Positions 36,203 through 45,715 are shown, numbered from the stretch's first letter. The stretch is DNA of 64,000 nt from CAVYWD01 sp963772225 (GCA_963772225.1 CAVYWD010000001.1:496001-560000); one strand, 5' to 3'. Numbers and translations: made by a program. The notes: generated by a model not told the origin, from the letters alone.

Positions 36203-36898
36203 TCAGCGATGCTCCGGCGACCCCCCGTCGGTTCCCTCGAGCCGCGCCAGCTCGAGCGGGTGCTCGTGCAGCATCCGCTCGCGGCTGATCTTGCCGGTGA
36301 AGATGGTCGTGTCGAAGGGGAACACGTCCGGGTTCAGGTGCGCGTTGTAGATGTGCCACAGGATGACGACGAGGAAGGCCATGAGCCCCTCGCTGCTGTG
36401 GGCCATCTTCGCCGCCGGGACGAGCTCGCCGGGCAGGACGCGGGTGAGCAGCGCCGGGAAGTAGAGGATGGTTCCGGTGGTCAGCATGATCACCGCGCCC
36501 GCCACGAGGCCCCAGTACTCGAACTTCTGGCGGTAATCGAAGCGGTCGAAGTGCGGGTGCTTGTCGGTGAGGCCCAGGTAGTACTTGAGCGTCGCGATAG
36601 CGTCGTTGAAGTCCTGGCGCTTGGGGACCAAGGCGAAGCTCGCCTTCCGGACGTCGAAGAGCGTGGCGATGTTGGTCGCGAAGTGGAAGACGAAGAGCAT
36701 TCCGAAGAAGAGGCCGCAGCCGCGGTGGATCCTCCGCATGGGCCCCACGCCGCCCAGCGCGGAGACGATGGCCCGGGCCCAGCCGGTCTCGTAGAACTTC
36801 TGCGGAAACCCGGTCAGCGACAAGAGCAAGAAGGTGCACATCCCGCTGAAATGCTCGACGCGCTGTTTGAGCGAGAATCGCTGGTAGTACTGGTTCAT
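36203..36898 (-). CDS. cytochrome b561-type membrane subunit
   Basis: 231 residues with four or five transmembrane helices: FSGMCTFLLLSLTGFP, GLFFGMLFVFHFATNIATL, WGLVAGAVIMLTTGTILYFP and EGLMAFLVVILWHIYNAHL. Histidines in these helices (RVEHF, RRIHRG, FVFHF, LWHIYNAHL) are suited to bind two b haems, as in b-type subunits that pass electrons between quinone and periplasmic cytochromes c. Its ATG overlaps the nine-haem cytochrome stop as ATGA. Together they form a predicted membrane quinol:cytochrome c module. Confidence 0.88.
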   Translation of the reverse strand: MNQYYQRFSLKQRVEHFSGMCTFLLLSLTGFPQKFYETGWARAIVSALGGVGPMRRIHRGCGLFFGMLFVFHFATNIATLFDVRKASFALVPKRQDFNDAIATLKYYLGLTDKHPHFDRFDYRQKFEYWGLVAGAVIMLTTGTILYFPALLTRVLPGELVPAAKMAHSSEGLMAFLVVILWHIYNAHLNPDVFPFDTTIFTGKISRERMLHEHPLELARLEGTDGGSPEHR

Positions 36899-38017
36899 CG
36901 GTTCACCACGACTCGCCAGAGGTGGAGGATGACCTGCAGGACGAGCCCGCCGATCATGAAGGGGATGACGAACGAATAGAAGAGCTTCACGCCGTAGACC
37001 AGCGGCGCCTTCGCGAAGCTCGGCTCGTAATGCGAGAGCCACGCGGAGGGGAAGTTCTCGCGGGCGTCGGGGTGGCACTTCTGGCAGGTCTTGACCAGGT
37101 TCGCCTGCATCACCTTCGAGCTCGGGTCCTTCACCTTGGCGATGTCATGGACGCCGTGGCAATCGGTGCAGAGCGCGACGACCGGCACGGCGTCCTTCTG
37201 CGAGGACTGCAGCGAGGCGGTCACGCCGTGGAAGTCGGCGAGGTAGGTCTGCAGCACCTTCGTGGACAAGCCGTATTTCTTCATCATGACTTCATTGGTG
37301 TGGCAGGAGCCGCAAATCTCCGGGGTCTTGAGCTTCCAGGCGCCCGTGCGCGGGTCGGCGATGTCGTGCGAGTGGTGGCAATCGGTGCAGGCGGGCACGT
37401 CCTTGTTGCCCTCCGAGAGCCCTTTGCCGTGGACGCTGGTGAGGTAGGTCTCGGTGACCTTCTGGTGGCAGCGCGCGCAGGTCCTGGAGATGCCTTCGCG
37501 CCGACTGGCCGATTTGGCGACGTCGTGGGCGCCGTGGCAGTCCGCGCAGACCGCGGCCTCCCTGTTGCCCTTGATCTGCATGGCGTGGTGGACGCTGTCG
37601 AGCGTCTTGGCGTAGTTCGCGAAGTGGCAGCGCTGGCACTGCTCGGAGTAGTTGACGGCGAACTCGCGCGCGGTCTTGAAGCGCTTCTTCGGGTGCGGCG
37701 CCTCGACGCCCTTCAGAATCGACGTGGCAGTCGGTGCAGCCGTAGCTGCGCTTGGCATGGACCGAGCTCCCGAACTTCGCGGCGTCGACGAAAAGGCTCT
37801 TCGCCTCGCCGCTCTGGAGCTTCACTTCCATGTCCTCTTCGCCATGGCACTCGAGGCAGGCCTGGCTCTCGGGGCCGAGCTCGCCGCCCGCGCCGGCTTT
37901 CTCGGGGGCAGCGGCCTTGGCGGCGCCCTCGTTCGCAGGGGCCGAAGGCTCTGCGAGCGCCGGGCCGCCTGCCGCCACCAGCGCGACCAAGGCCGTCAGC
38001 AGGAACTTGGGCTTCAT
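36895..38017 (-). pseudogene. nine-haem cytochrome c with C-terminal membrane anchor, disrupted by one extra base
   Basis: Span 1,123 bp, one base too long. The signal peptide (LLTALVALVAAGGPALA) and two haem sites (CLECH, CTDCH) are in the first frame. Seven more follow in the second: CQRCH, CADCH, CARCH, CTDCH, CGSCH, CTDCH and CQKCH. A transmembrane helix (FVIPFMIGGLVLQVILHLW) ends the protein. Deleting one T at 37717-37718 gives DCHVDLKGVEAPH, a natural multihaem sequence, so sequence error is the likeliest cause. It resembles NrfH/NapC-like or decahaem-type electron carriers. First gene of a six-gene operon reaching the NarL-type regulator. Confidence 0.85.
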
Positions 38018-38253
38018 GCGTGGTCGCCTTGTCCGAGGAGGCGTTCCGCCGAGGCGTCTTTCAGGGGAGCCTCGCGAGGGTCGCACGCCCACTCCTGCGA
38101 GCTCGAATGGGCATTCGCAGGGAGCGTCGTCGATGGCCTGTTTCCTAGCAAATGCAGAGGGTGTTGTCCAACCGACACCTTGAAACTCATCTATGAAAGG
38201 CGGGGGCAGAACAGGGACGCTGTATTCCAATGTCCGATCTTTCCGCCAACGCA

Positions 38254-40374
38254 TCAACGGTGCGGGTCTTCGGTGATCAGAAAGTGGAGGATTCCCCCGA
38301 GGGACGTGCCGACCAAAATCGAAAGCCCGTCGGGTCCGAACGCGACGGCGGTGGGTCGTTCGCCGTTGGCCCCCAGCTCCAGACGGCTGACCTCGCGGCG
38401 CAGCGGCAGCGAGTAGAGAGAGACCTCGCCCGAGGCGCCGGCGGCGAGCAGGAGCCGCCCATCGGGCGAAAGGGCCAGGGATTCCACGCCCTCGCGCGCC
38501 CGCAGGAGCCGCGGCGGAGGTCCGCTGCCCAGAGTCCACAGCTCGACGAGGTCGGCGCCGGCGCCGACCTCATCGGCAGCCGTCGCGACCGCTGCCTCGC
38601 TCCCGTCGCGCGAGAGGGCCGCCGCCCGGGCCTGGCGATGGGCGCGCGAGAGCCCCTGGAGCATCTGGCCGTTCGAAAGGTTCCAGACCTGCGGCCCGTC
38701 GGTCGAGCCGAAGGAGAGCGCGAGGCGCCCGTCGGCTGAGAAGGCGACGCGGTCGACGACCTTGCTGAACCCGATGGAGCTCACCTCCTTGCCAGAGGCG
38801 AGGTCCCACTGGGCGATCCGGTCGCAGCTGGCCGAGGCCGCCGCCGTATCGCTGCCTAGAAACGCCGCCGAAAGGAGGCCTCGGTGCGCCCCGAGCTGGC
38901 GCACTTCCTCGCCGGTGACCAGGTCCCAGAGCTTCTGCATCCCCGCGACGTCCGAGACGAGGGCGAGCTTTCCGCTCGGCGCGAAGGCCGCGCTCTGCAC
39001 GCGCTCGGAGTAGCCGCCGAAGACGAAGAGCTCGGCGCCGGTCCCCACGTCCCAGAGGCGGGCCGTGTGATCGGCGGCCGCGGTGATGGCCCGCGCGCCG
39101 TCCGGGGAGACGGCGATCCACGCCACGGCGCCGACCTGGCCGGCCGTCCCGAGCCGCTCGCGACCCCGTGAGACGTCCCACAGCGCCAGGGCGCCGCCCT
39201 CGCTGGTGAACAGGAGCGCGGAGTCCGGGGAGAACGCCGCCGCCGAGAGCCCCGCGTGGCGGCGGCCGAAGGTCGTCGGAGCGGACTTGCCCGAGAGGTC
39301 CCACGAGCGCACCTCGAGCGCCGGCAGCCCGGGGCCGGTCCGGTCGCCCGCCGCGTAGCCGTCTCGCCGGGTGCTGCGGGCCGCCAGGGCGCGAGAGCCG
39401 TCGGGCGTGAACGCCACGGCCAGCGCGCCCGGCGCGTCGTCGAAGAGGTGTTGCGGCAGCCCCGACTCCAGGTCCCAGAGGCGCACGCCCCGCAAGTCCT
39501 CCGCGGCGAGCGCGCGCCGGCCGGCGCCGTCGAGGGCGATCGCGGTCACTTCGGAGCCCTCGACGGGCCCCAAGGTCTTCAGGAGCCGGCCGCCCGGAAG
39601 GTCCCAGATCCGCAGCGCCCCGTCGTCTCCGGCCGAGACGAGCCCACGGCCGTCCGGCAGGAAGGCGAGGGCGCGCACGAGGTCCTTGTGGCCGAAGAAG
39701 ACCTGGCGCCCTCGGCCGCGCGACACCTCCCAGAGCCGCACGACGCCGTCGGCCCCGCCGGAGGCCAGGAGGCGACCGTCTCGGGAAAACGCCAGAGCGG
39801 TGACGTCGCCCCCGTGACGGCGCAGGAGCGAGCGGGCGCGGCCGCTCTCGGCGTCCCAGATCATCACCGTGCCGTCGTGGCCACCGGTGGCGACCCAGCG
39901 GCCGTCGGGAGCGACGGCCACCGCGCCCACGCCGTCTTGCCCGCCAGGCAGGAGCTGGACCTGGCGTCCGGTGTCCAGGTCCCAGACGCGGACGCTGGAG
40001 CGCCCGGCCGCAGCGCCCCGCCGGCCCCCGACCGCGACGGCCGAGGCGTCTCCTCGCAGGGCATAGCCTCCCCAGGCCCCGGTGAGCCGGACCTTGCGGG
40101 CCTTGAGCAGCGGCCGGAGGGTCTCGGGCAGGTCGAACGGGAGCGGGCGCGCCTCGGCAGGAGAAGGGGCGCGCGCGGGCGGGCGCGCCGTTGGAGGCGC
40201 AGGAGGTGGCGCCCCGCCGTCGGCTCCCGCGCCGAGCGCGCGCGCCGTCGCCGGCGGCCCCATCGCGGCGAGCGCGAGCGCGAAGAGCGGAGCGGCGGTT
40301 CGGAGGAGTTGGCGCGAGCGCGCCTGGAGGGACATGGCCAAAGCGTTGTACCGCCGCGCGAGTGGCGTCAGCAT
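38254..40374 (-). CDS. exported WD40-repeat protein
   Basis: 706 residues. A signal sequence (LLRTAAPLFALALAAMGPPATARA) and a Pro/Ala-rich linker precede about 13 WD-like units from residue ~110 to the end, recognisable by their strand-ends VRVWDLDTG, VMIWDAESG, VRLWEVSRG, LRIWDLPGG, VRLWDLESG, LALWDVSRG, ARLWDVGTG, QKLWDLVTG, IAQWDLASG and PQVWNLSNG, and by PDGRW/SPDGA turns. That number fits two seven-bladed propellers. It should act as a periplasmic or outer-membrane protein-binding platform. ATG 40374, with AGGAG 8 nt upstream, is preferred over ATG 40335, which has none. Divergent from the uracil-DNA glycosylase gene. Confidence 0.88.
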   Translation of the reverse strand: MLTPLARRYNALAMSLQARSRQLLRTAAPLFALALAAMGPPATARALGAGADGGAPPPAPPTARPPARAPSPAEARPLPFDLPETLRPLLKARKVRLTGAWGGYALRGDASAVAVGGRRGAAAGRSSVRVWDLDTGRQVQLLPGGQDGVGAVAVAPDGRWVATGGHDGTVMIWDAESGRARSLLRRHGGDVTALAFSRDGRLLASGGADGVVRLWEVSRGRGRQVFFGHKDLVRALAFLPDGRGLVSAGDDGALRIWDLPGGRLLKTLGPVEGSEVTAIALDGAGRRALAAEDLRGVRLWDLESGLPQHLFDDAPGALAVAFTPDGSRALAARSTRRDGYAAGDRTGPGLPALEVRSWDLSGKSAPTTFGRRHAGLSAAAFSPDSALLFTSEGGALALWDVSRGRERLGTAGQVGAVAWIAVSPDGARAITAAADHTARLWDVGTGAELFVFGGYSERVQSAAFAPSGKLALVSDVAGMQKLWDLVTGEEVRQLGAHRGLLSAAFLGSDTAAASASCDRIAQWDLASGKEVSSIGFSKVVDRVAFSADGRLALSFGSTDGPQVWNLSNGQMLQGLSRAHRQARAAALSRDGSEAAVATAADEVGAGADLVELWTLGSGPPPRLLRAREGVESLALSPDGRLLLAAGASGEVSLYSLPLRREVSRLELGANGERPTAVAFGPDGLSILVGTSLGGILHFLITEDPHR

Positions 40375-40431
40375 CACAAAAGCTCCTGCGCGACGAAGGC
40401 CCGCCCGCCCGCTGAAGGAGGCTTTTCGCCC

Positions 40432-41127
40432 ATGCGACACCCAGAGTCTCTGGCGAAGCTCGCCGAGCGCATCCATCGCTGCCGGCTGTGCCCCCGCCTG
40501 GTGGCCCACCGAGAGGCGGTCGCCGCCGAGCCGCCGCGCCGTTTCGCCGGCCAGACCTACTGGGCGCGGCCGCTCTCGGGCTTTGGCGACCCCGACGCGT
40601 GGCTCGCGATAGTCGGGCTCGCGCCCGCGGCCCACGGGGGGAACCGGACGGGGCGCTTCTTCACCGGCGACGAGAGCGGGCGGTTCCTCTTCCGCGCCAT
40701 GCACGAGGCCGGGCTCGCGAGCCAGCCCACGTCGGAGAGCCTGGAGGACGGGCTACACCTCACGGGCGCCTTCGTCACTGCGGTGGTGCGATGCCCGCCG
40801 CCCGGGAACAAGCCCACTCCGGAGGAAAAGGCGAATTGCCTGCCGTATCTGGCGCAGGAGCTGCGGCTGTTGCCGCGCCTGCGCGCCGTCGTCGCGCTCG
40901 GCGCCTTCGCCTGGAGAGGCACCCTCGCCGCGCTGCGAGAGAGGGGCGAGCTCATTCCCTCGCCCATGCCGGCCTTCGGCCACGGGGCCGAGGCCCAGAT
41001 TCGCCCCGGGCTCACCCTGCTCGGCTCCTATCACCCCAGCCAGCAGAACACATTCACCGGAAAGCTCACCCCGCCCATGCTGCGCGACGTCTTCGAGCGG
41101 GCGGTGCGGCTCGGCCGCTCCGGGTGA
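40432..41127 (+). CDS. uracil-DNA glycosylase family 5 (UdgB-like)
   Basis: 231 residues. Four cysteines for an FeS cluster are in place: CRLC near residue 17 and the CPPPG...NC pair near residue 120. The uracil-recognition motif is GLAPAAHGGNRTGRFFTGD (~62) and the second motif is LLGSYHPSQQNTFTGKLT near the C-terminus, as in family 5 enzymes of bacteria and archaea. It removes uracil and some deaminated bases from DNA. GAAGGAGG lies 10 nt before the ATG. It is divergently transcribed from the WD40 gene (57-bp gap). Confidence 0.92.
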   Translation: MRHPESLAKLAERIHRCRLCPRLVAHREAVAAEPPRRFAGQTYWARPLSGFGDPDAWLAIVGLAPAAHGGNRTGRFFTGDESGRFLFRAMHEAGLASQPTSESLEDGLHLTGAFVTAVVRCPPPGNKPTPEEKANCLPYLAQELRLLPRLRAVVALGAFAWRGTLAALRERGELIPSPMPAFGHGAEAQIRPGLTLLGSYHPSQQNTFTGKLTPPMLRDVFERAVRLGRSG

Positions 41128-41250
41128 CGCTCGCAGATCTTCGAGGAAGGCAAGGGTCTACCGCCGAGCCTCGCGTCGGAAATGGAAGCCACCGCCGTCG
41201 GCGCGGGCAGCGATTCCAGCCCGCCCGAGCCGCTCAGCCAGATCGCGCGC

Positions 41251-41277
41251 GAGAGCCTTTCGGCGTTCGGGCTCTTT
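41251..41277 (+). terminator. weak hairpin between convergent udg and glgB genes
   Basis: GAGAGCC...GGGCTCTTT forms a 6-7-bp stem with an 11-nt loop and ends with three Ts, 124 bp after the glycosylase stop. The T-run is short, so termination efficiency is doubtful. The remaining intergenic DNA (41128-41319) shows nothing else. Confidence 0.35.
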
Positions 41278-41319
41278 CACGGTTCCCCTCCGTTCGCTCG
41301 CGCGTACCTCGCAGGGGAC

Positions 41320-43890
41320 CTATTTCGGTTCCTGCTCTTTCGTCGGCGCCACCTCGGGCTTCGAGGAGGGCTGCTCCGCTTTCGCGGGCTCCGTCGCCAC
41401 CGCCGGCTCCGCAATCGCCGCCGCCCGGCTCCCCGAGCTCGGCTTCCCTGCGACCTCGGAGCGAGGGGCCGTCTCCGTCGGCTCCCACACCGGGCCGATC
41501 TTCAGCGCCGGCTTTTCCTCGGCGGGTACAGGCGGCTTCGCCTGGGCGGGCACCGCCGGTTTCTCCTCTGCGATCTTTCCAATGATCTCAGCCGGCGCCG
41601 GCTCCACCACCGGGGCGATGGGCGCCACCTGAAGCTCCTTCCTCGGCGGCACCGCCTCGACCTTCGCCGGCGGCTTCACCTCGACCGGCTTCTTGGGCGC
41701 CCGGAGCATGATGACGGCGAGCGGCGGGAGCGTCAGCTGCAGGGAGCACGGAAAGCCCTGCCACGCGAGCGGCTCGGCCTGAACCTGCCCCATGTTCCCC
41801 ATGTTGCTTCCGCCGTACCCCGCGGCATCGCTGTTGAGCACCTCGGCCCAGACCCCCGGCTCGGGGACGCCGATGCGGTAATTCTTGCGCGGCACCGGCG
41901 TCAGGTTGGCGACGACCGCCACGCAATCGGATTTGTCGTCGCCGAACCGCAAGAATGAATAGACGGACCGGTCGAAGTCATTGCAGTCGATCCACCGGAA
42001 GCCGTCGGGGTCGAAGTCGCGCTGGTAGAGGCTCGGCTCGGCCCGGTAGAGCGCGTTCAGGTCCGACAGCAGCCGCTGGATGCCCCGGTGCTCGGGCAGC
42101 TTGAGCAGGTCCCAGTCCAGGCCGGTGTCGTGGTTCCACTCCTTCCACTGCCCGAGCTCGACGCCCATGAACAGGAGCTTCTTGCCGGGGTGGGCATACA
42201 TGAAGCTCAAGAGCGCCCTCAGGTTCGCGCGCTTCTGCCAGACGTCGCCCGGCATCTTCGAGAGGAGCGAGCCCTTCCCGTGCACCACCTCGTCGTGGGA
42301 CAGCGCCAGCGCGAAATTCTCGGTGTACGCGTAGAGCATGCTGAAGGTCAGCATGTTCGAGTGGAACTTCCGGTGGACCGGGTTCTTGGAGAAGAACTCC
42401 AGGGTGTCGTGCATCCAGCCCATGTTCCACTTGAGGCTGAACCCCAGGCCGCCCACGTACGTGGGCCGCGACACGCCGGGCCACGCGGTGGACTCCTCGG
42501 CGACGGTGAGCACGCCCGGGTGCTCGCGGTGCACCAGCGTGTTCAGGTGCTTGAGGAACTCCACCGCCTCCAGGTTCTCGCGGCCGCCGTACTTGTTGGG
42601 GATCCACTGGCCGTGCTTGCGCGAATAATCGAGGTAGAGCATGGACGCCACCGCGTCCACCCGCAGGCCGTCGAAGTGGTACTGCTCCAGCCAGAACAAG
42701 GCGCTGGCGATGAGGAAGTTCCAGACCTCGGTGCGCCCGTAATTGAAGACCAGCGTGTTCCAGTCCGGGTGGCGGCCCTGCCGCGGGTCGGCGTGCTCGT
42801 AGAGGCAGGTGCCGTCGAACTGCGCCAGCGCGTAGGCGTCCGCCGGGAAATGCGCCGGCACCCAGTCGAGGAGGACGCCGATGCCCTCGGCGTGCATGGC
42901 GTCGATGAAGTGCCGAAGGTCGTCCGGGCTCCCGTAGCGGCCGCTCGGCGCGAAGAAGTTGACCGTCTGGTAGCCCCACGACGGATAGAACGGGTGCTCG
43001 GTGAGCGGCATCAGCTCGACGTGCGTGAACCCCAGCTCCTTGATGTACGTCGCCAGCTGCTCCGCCATCTCCCGGTACGAGAGCGACCGGTGCTTGTCCT
43101 CGGCCGCCCGGCGCCACGAGCCGAAGTGCATCTCGTAGACGGACATGGGCTCGGACAGGCAGTCGAACTTCCGGCGGCGCTCCATCCACGGCCCGTCCTG
43201 CCAGCGGTACCGGTCGAGCGAATGGATCCGCCCGTCGGTCTTGGGCGGCACCTCGACCTGGAACGCGAACGGGTCGACCTTGAGAGCGAGGGAGCCGTTG
43301 GGAAGGCGCAGCTCGTACTTGTATTTCTCGCCCTCGACGAGCCCGGGGATGAACAGCTCCCAGACGCCGATGCCCTCGTGCTTGCGCATCGGGTGGCGGC
43401 GGCCGTCCCAGTTGTTGAAGTCGCCCACCACGCTCACGCGCTTGGCGTTGGGGGCCCAGACGGCGAAGTGCACGCCCGCCACGCCGCGCGCGGTGGTGAG
43501 GTGCGCCCCCAGCTTCTCCCAGAGCCGGTAGTGCGTGCCCTCCTTGAGCAGGTGGAGGTCGAACTCGGTGAGCAGCGGCCCGAACTGATAGGGGTCGAAG
43601 AGCTCGACGGTCCGGCCCTCGGCGGTCTCGAAGCGGACGCGGTACAGGCGCGACGGGTCGTACGCGCCGAGGTCGGCCTCGAAGAACCCGGCGCGCTCGA
43701 CGGGCTTGGCCTCGGCGAGCAGGGCGCCGTCGTCGTCCAGCACCGAAAGCTTCCGGGCGTCCGGCTGATACGCGCGCACCATGAGCCTGCGCTCGCGGCC
43801 GGCGCCCTCGAGGTGGGGCCCGAGGACGTCAAACGGCTGCCCGTGCCTCGCTTCGATCACCGCCAGGACGGCTCCGCTGCTCACGGCCAT
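41320..43890 (-). CDS. glgB: 1,4-alpha-glucan branching enzyme with low-complexity tail
   Basis: 856 residues. CBM48 region near residue 120 (GVHFAVWAPNAKRVSVVGDFNNWDG), then a GH13 barrel: nucleophile Asp ~411 in DGLRVDAVASMLYLD, acid Glu ~461 in LTVAEESTAWPGV, and DEVVHGKGSL and MGVELGQ downstream. It forms alpha-1,6 branches in glycogen. Residues ~730-856 are an Ala/Pro/Glu/Lys-rich tail absent from typical ~730-residue GlgB proteins. The start is ATG 43890, preceded by GGAGA. No other glycogen gene is adjacent. Confidence 0.95.
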   Translation of the reverse strand: MAVSSGAVLAVIEARHGQPFDVLGPHLEGAGRERRLMVRAYQPDARKLSVLDDDGALLAEAKPVERAGFFEADLGAYDPSRLYRVRFETAEGRTVELFDPYQFGPLLTEFDLHLLKEGTHYRLWEKLGAHLTTARGVAGVHFAVWAPNAKRVSVVGDFNNWDGRRHPMRKHEGIGVWELFIPGLVEGEKYKYELRLPNGSLALKVDPFAFQVEVPPKTDGRIHSLDRYRWQDGPWMERRRKFDCLSEPMSVYEMHFGSWRRAAEDKHRSLSYREMAEQLATYIKELGFTHVELMPLTEHPFYPSWGYQTVNFFAPSGRYGSPDDLRHFIDAMHAEGIGVLLDWVPAHFPADAYALAQFDGTCLYEHADPRQGRHPDWNTLVFNYGRTEVWNFLIASALFWLEQYHFDGLRVDAVASMLYLDYSRKHGQWIPNKYGGRENLEAVEFLKHLNTLVHREHPGVLTVAEESTAWPGVSRPTYVGGLGFSLKWNMGWMHDTLEFFSKNPVHRKFHSNMLTFSMLYAYTENFALALSHDEVVHGKGSLLSKMPGDVWQKRANLRALLSFMYAHPGKKLLFMGVELGQWKEWNHDTGLDWDLLKLPEHRGIQRLLSDLNALYRAEPSLYQRDFDPDGFRWIDCNDFDRSVYSFLRFGDDKSDCVAVVANLTPVPRKNYRIGVPEPGVWAEVLNSDAAGYGGSNMGNMGQVQAEPLAWQGFPCSLQLTLPPLAVIMLRAPKKPVEVKPPAKVEAVPPRKELQVAPIAPVVEPAPAEIIGKIAEEKPAVPAQAKPPVPAEEKPALKIGPVWEPTETAPRSEVAGKPSSGSRAAAIAEPAVATEPAKAEQPSSKPEVAPTKEQEPK

Positions 43891-44084
43891 GGGGTCTCTC
43901 CGATGTTGGGTCGACGCGCTCGATGAGGTCCTTCGAAGCATTCGCGGCGCCAGCGACTGTATCGCCTTGCGCTCGGCCTCAGGCAAAACAAAAGAATAAG
44001 AATCGGCGACTCTCCCCGCTGCGCGCCTTCGCCAGGGCCTGCGCGGACAACCCGCACCCGCGGTGAAATCGCACCCGCCGCGCG

Positions 44085-44519
44085 TCACGCGCCGGAGCGG
44101 CGGCCGGGGCGCCGCTTCGGCTCGGCCGAAGGCGGCGCGCGGTCCTTCCCCAGGAGCGCCGACAGACCCGCGCCCGCGCTCGCGAGGCGCCGGAGGTGGC
44201 GCTCGAAGACCTGCTGGGCAGTGCTCGGCATGTCGTCGGTATAACGGAAGTACCAGCGCAGAGCGTCGAGCTCCTCGTAGAAGGCGGCGGCCGCCGCCTG
44301 CTCCGCGGGCTCGAGCAGCGCGAGCGCCTCGAAGCCCGCAGGCCAGAGCGTCCGCAGAGGGGCGAGGAGCGCGTCGCGATCGCGGTGGCGCGAGAACAGG
44401 TCGATCATGGTGCCGCGGCGGGCGGCCAGGCGGTCCATCACGCTCTTCGCGTCCAGGGCAAGGAGGCTCTTCACGCGGTCGCGCTCGCTCGAGCGGCGCG
44501 GGGGCGGAGGCGGCATCAT
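44085..44519 (-). CDS. hypothetical small cytoplasmic protein
   Basis: 144 residues, not recognised. A proline-rich N-terminus (MMPPPPPRRSSERDR) is followed by helices rich in Leu/Ala/Arg (SLLALDAKSVMDRLAARRG, LLEPAEQAAAAAFYEELDALRWYFRYTDD). The C-terminus is basic (EPKRRPGRRSGA), compatible with nucleic-acid binding. Two adjacent ATGs (44519, 44516) have no clear ribosome site. It ends 194 bp before the glgB start on the same strand. Function unknown; codon use is that of a real gene. Confidence 0.6.
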   Translation of the reverse strand: MMPPPPPRRSSERDRVKSLLALDAKSVMDRLAARRGTMIDLFSRHRDRDALLAPLRTLWPAGFEALALLEPAEQAAAAAFYEELDALRWYFRYTDDMPSTAQQVFERHLRRLASAGAGLSALLGKDRAPPSAEPKRRPGRRSGA

Positions 44520-44560
44520 GAACGGAGAATAGCAGGGGGGAAAGGCGGCGCAGCCGCGCA

Positions 44561-44617
44561 TCGATAGTCGATAGTCGATAGTTGATAGTTGATGGTCGAT
44601 GGTCGATGGTCGATTGG
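44561..44617. repeat. heptanucleotide tandem repeat (about 8 units)
   Basis: Seven perfect-length 7-bp units run 44561-44609 (TCGATAG x3, TTGATAG, TTGATGG, TCGATGG x2) and an eighth, TCGATTGG, ends at 44617. It lies between the divergent hypothetical gene and cysteine synthase gene. The unit matches the shorter array at 13225-13252. Confidence 0.85.
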
Positions 44618-44794
44618 AACGGCGGAGACCGTTTCCTGCGACGGAATCGCCGACAGCGGTAGGAACCGTGACGAATAAGCCCTCTGCCCCTCTCGAAAGA
44701 CCTCTCCCAGTTCGCCCCCTCCCCGCGAGCGGGGAGGGGGTTGGGGGGTGAGGCAAACGCCGGCTTTCCAGGCTCTTGCTAGACTGCCGGCGCC

Positions 44795-45715
44795 ATGAAG
44801 ACCCTTCCCTCCCTCAGCGCCCCCGCCGACTCCATTCTCGACCTCATCGGCCGCACGCCGATGGTGCGCCTGCGCCGCCTCAACCCCAACCCCCGCGCGC
44901 AGATGTTCGCCAAGCTCGAGGGGTTCAACCCCACCGGCAGCATCAAGGACCGCATCGCCCTCAAGATGATCGAGCAGGCCGAGCGGGAAGGCGCGCTCAC
45001 GCGCGGGAAGACCATCCTCGAGCCCACCAGCGGCAACACGGGCATCGGCCTGGCGATGATCGGCGCGGCCAAGGGCTACCCGGTCGAGATCGTGATGAGC
45101 GAGGCGGTCTCCATCGAGCGGCGCAAGATGATCCAGGCGTTCGGGGCCAAGGTCACCCTCACCGAGGCGAAGCTCGGGACCGACGGCGCCATCATGCGGG
45201 CGCGGGAGCTGGTCCGCGCCCTCCCGGCCAAGTACTTCATGCCCGACCAGTTCTCGAACCGCTACAACCAGCTCGCCCACTACGAGGGAACCGCGGTCGA
45301 GCTCCTGGAGCAAGTCGGCGGGCGGATCGATTACTTCGTCTCCGCCCTGGGCACGAGCGGCACGCTGATGGGCGTGGGGCTGGCGCTCAAGGAGCGGCTC
45401 CCCAACGTGAAGATCGTGAGCGCCCACCCGGTGCGCGGGCACTACATCCAGGGTCTCAAGAACCTGGAAGAGGCCATCGTGCCCGCCATCTACGACGCCT
45501 CGAAGGTCGACCGGCACATCATGGTCGAGAGCGAGGACGCGCTCGACTTGGCGCGCCGGCTGGCGCTCGAGGAGGGCATCTTCGCCGGCATGTCGAGCGG
45601 CGCCGCCGTCCTCGCCGCCCGGGTCATCGCCGCCGAGGTGGACGAGGCCACCATCGTGACCATCCTGCCCGACCGCGGCGAGAAGTACCTGAGCACCGCC
45701 TTGTTCGAGACGTAA
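44795..45715 (+). CDS. cysteine synthase family PLP enzyme (CysK/CysM type)
   Basis: 306 residues. The PLP lysine is K51 in NPTGSIKDR, the phosphate-binding and substrate loops are LEPTSGNTGIGLA and GTSGTLMGVG, and GMSSGAAVLAA binds the pyridine ring side. It forms cysteine from an O-activated serine and sulphide or a related sulphur donor. The Asn in FNPTGSIKDR and the overall length fit CysM-like as well as CysK-like enzymes, so the symbol is left open. It stands alone 188 bp before the giant gene. Confidence 0.93.
   Translation: MKTLPSLSAPADSILDLIGRTPMVRLRRLNPNPRAQMFAKLEGFNPTGSIKDRIALKMIEQAEREGALTRGKTILEPTSGNTGIGLAMIGAAKGYPVEIVMSEAVSIERRKMIQAFGAKVTLTEAKLGTDGAIMRARELVRALPAKYFMPDQFSNRYNQLAHYEGTAVELLEQVGGRIDYFVSALGTSGTLMGVGLALKERLPNVKIVSAHPVRGHYIQGLKNLEEAIVPAIYDASKVDRHIMVESEDALDLARRLALEEGIFAGMSSGAAVLAARVIAAEVDEATIVTILPDRGEKYLSTALFET

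Noticed and set aside
42088..43926. Long plus-strand frame across glgB
   Set aside because: Antisense shadow of a gene with complete GH13 catalytic motifs; no motif of its own.
44561..44617. Possible CRISPR array
   Set aside because: The repeat unit is 7 bp, in direct tandem without spacers, and no cas gene is in the window.
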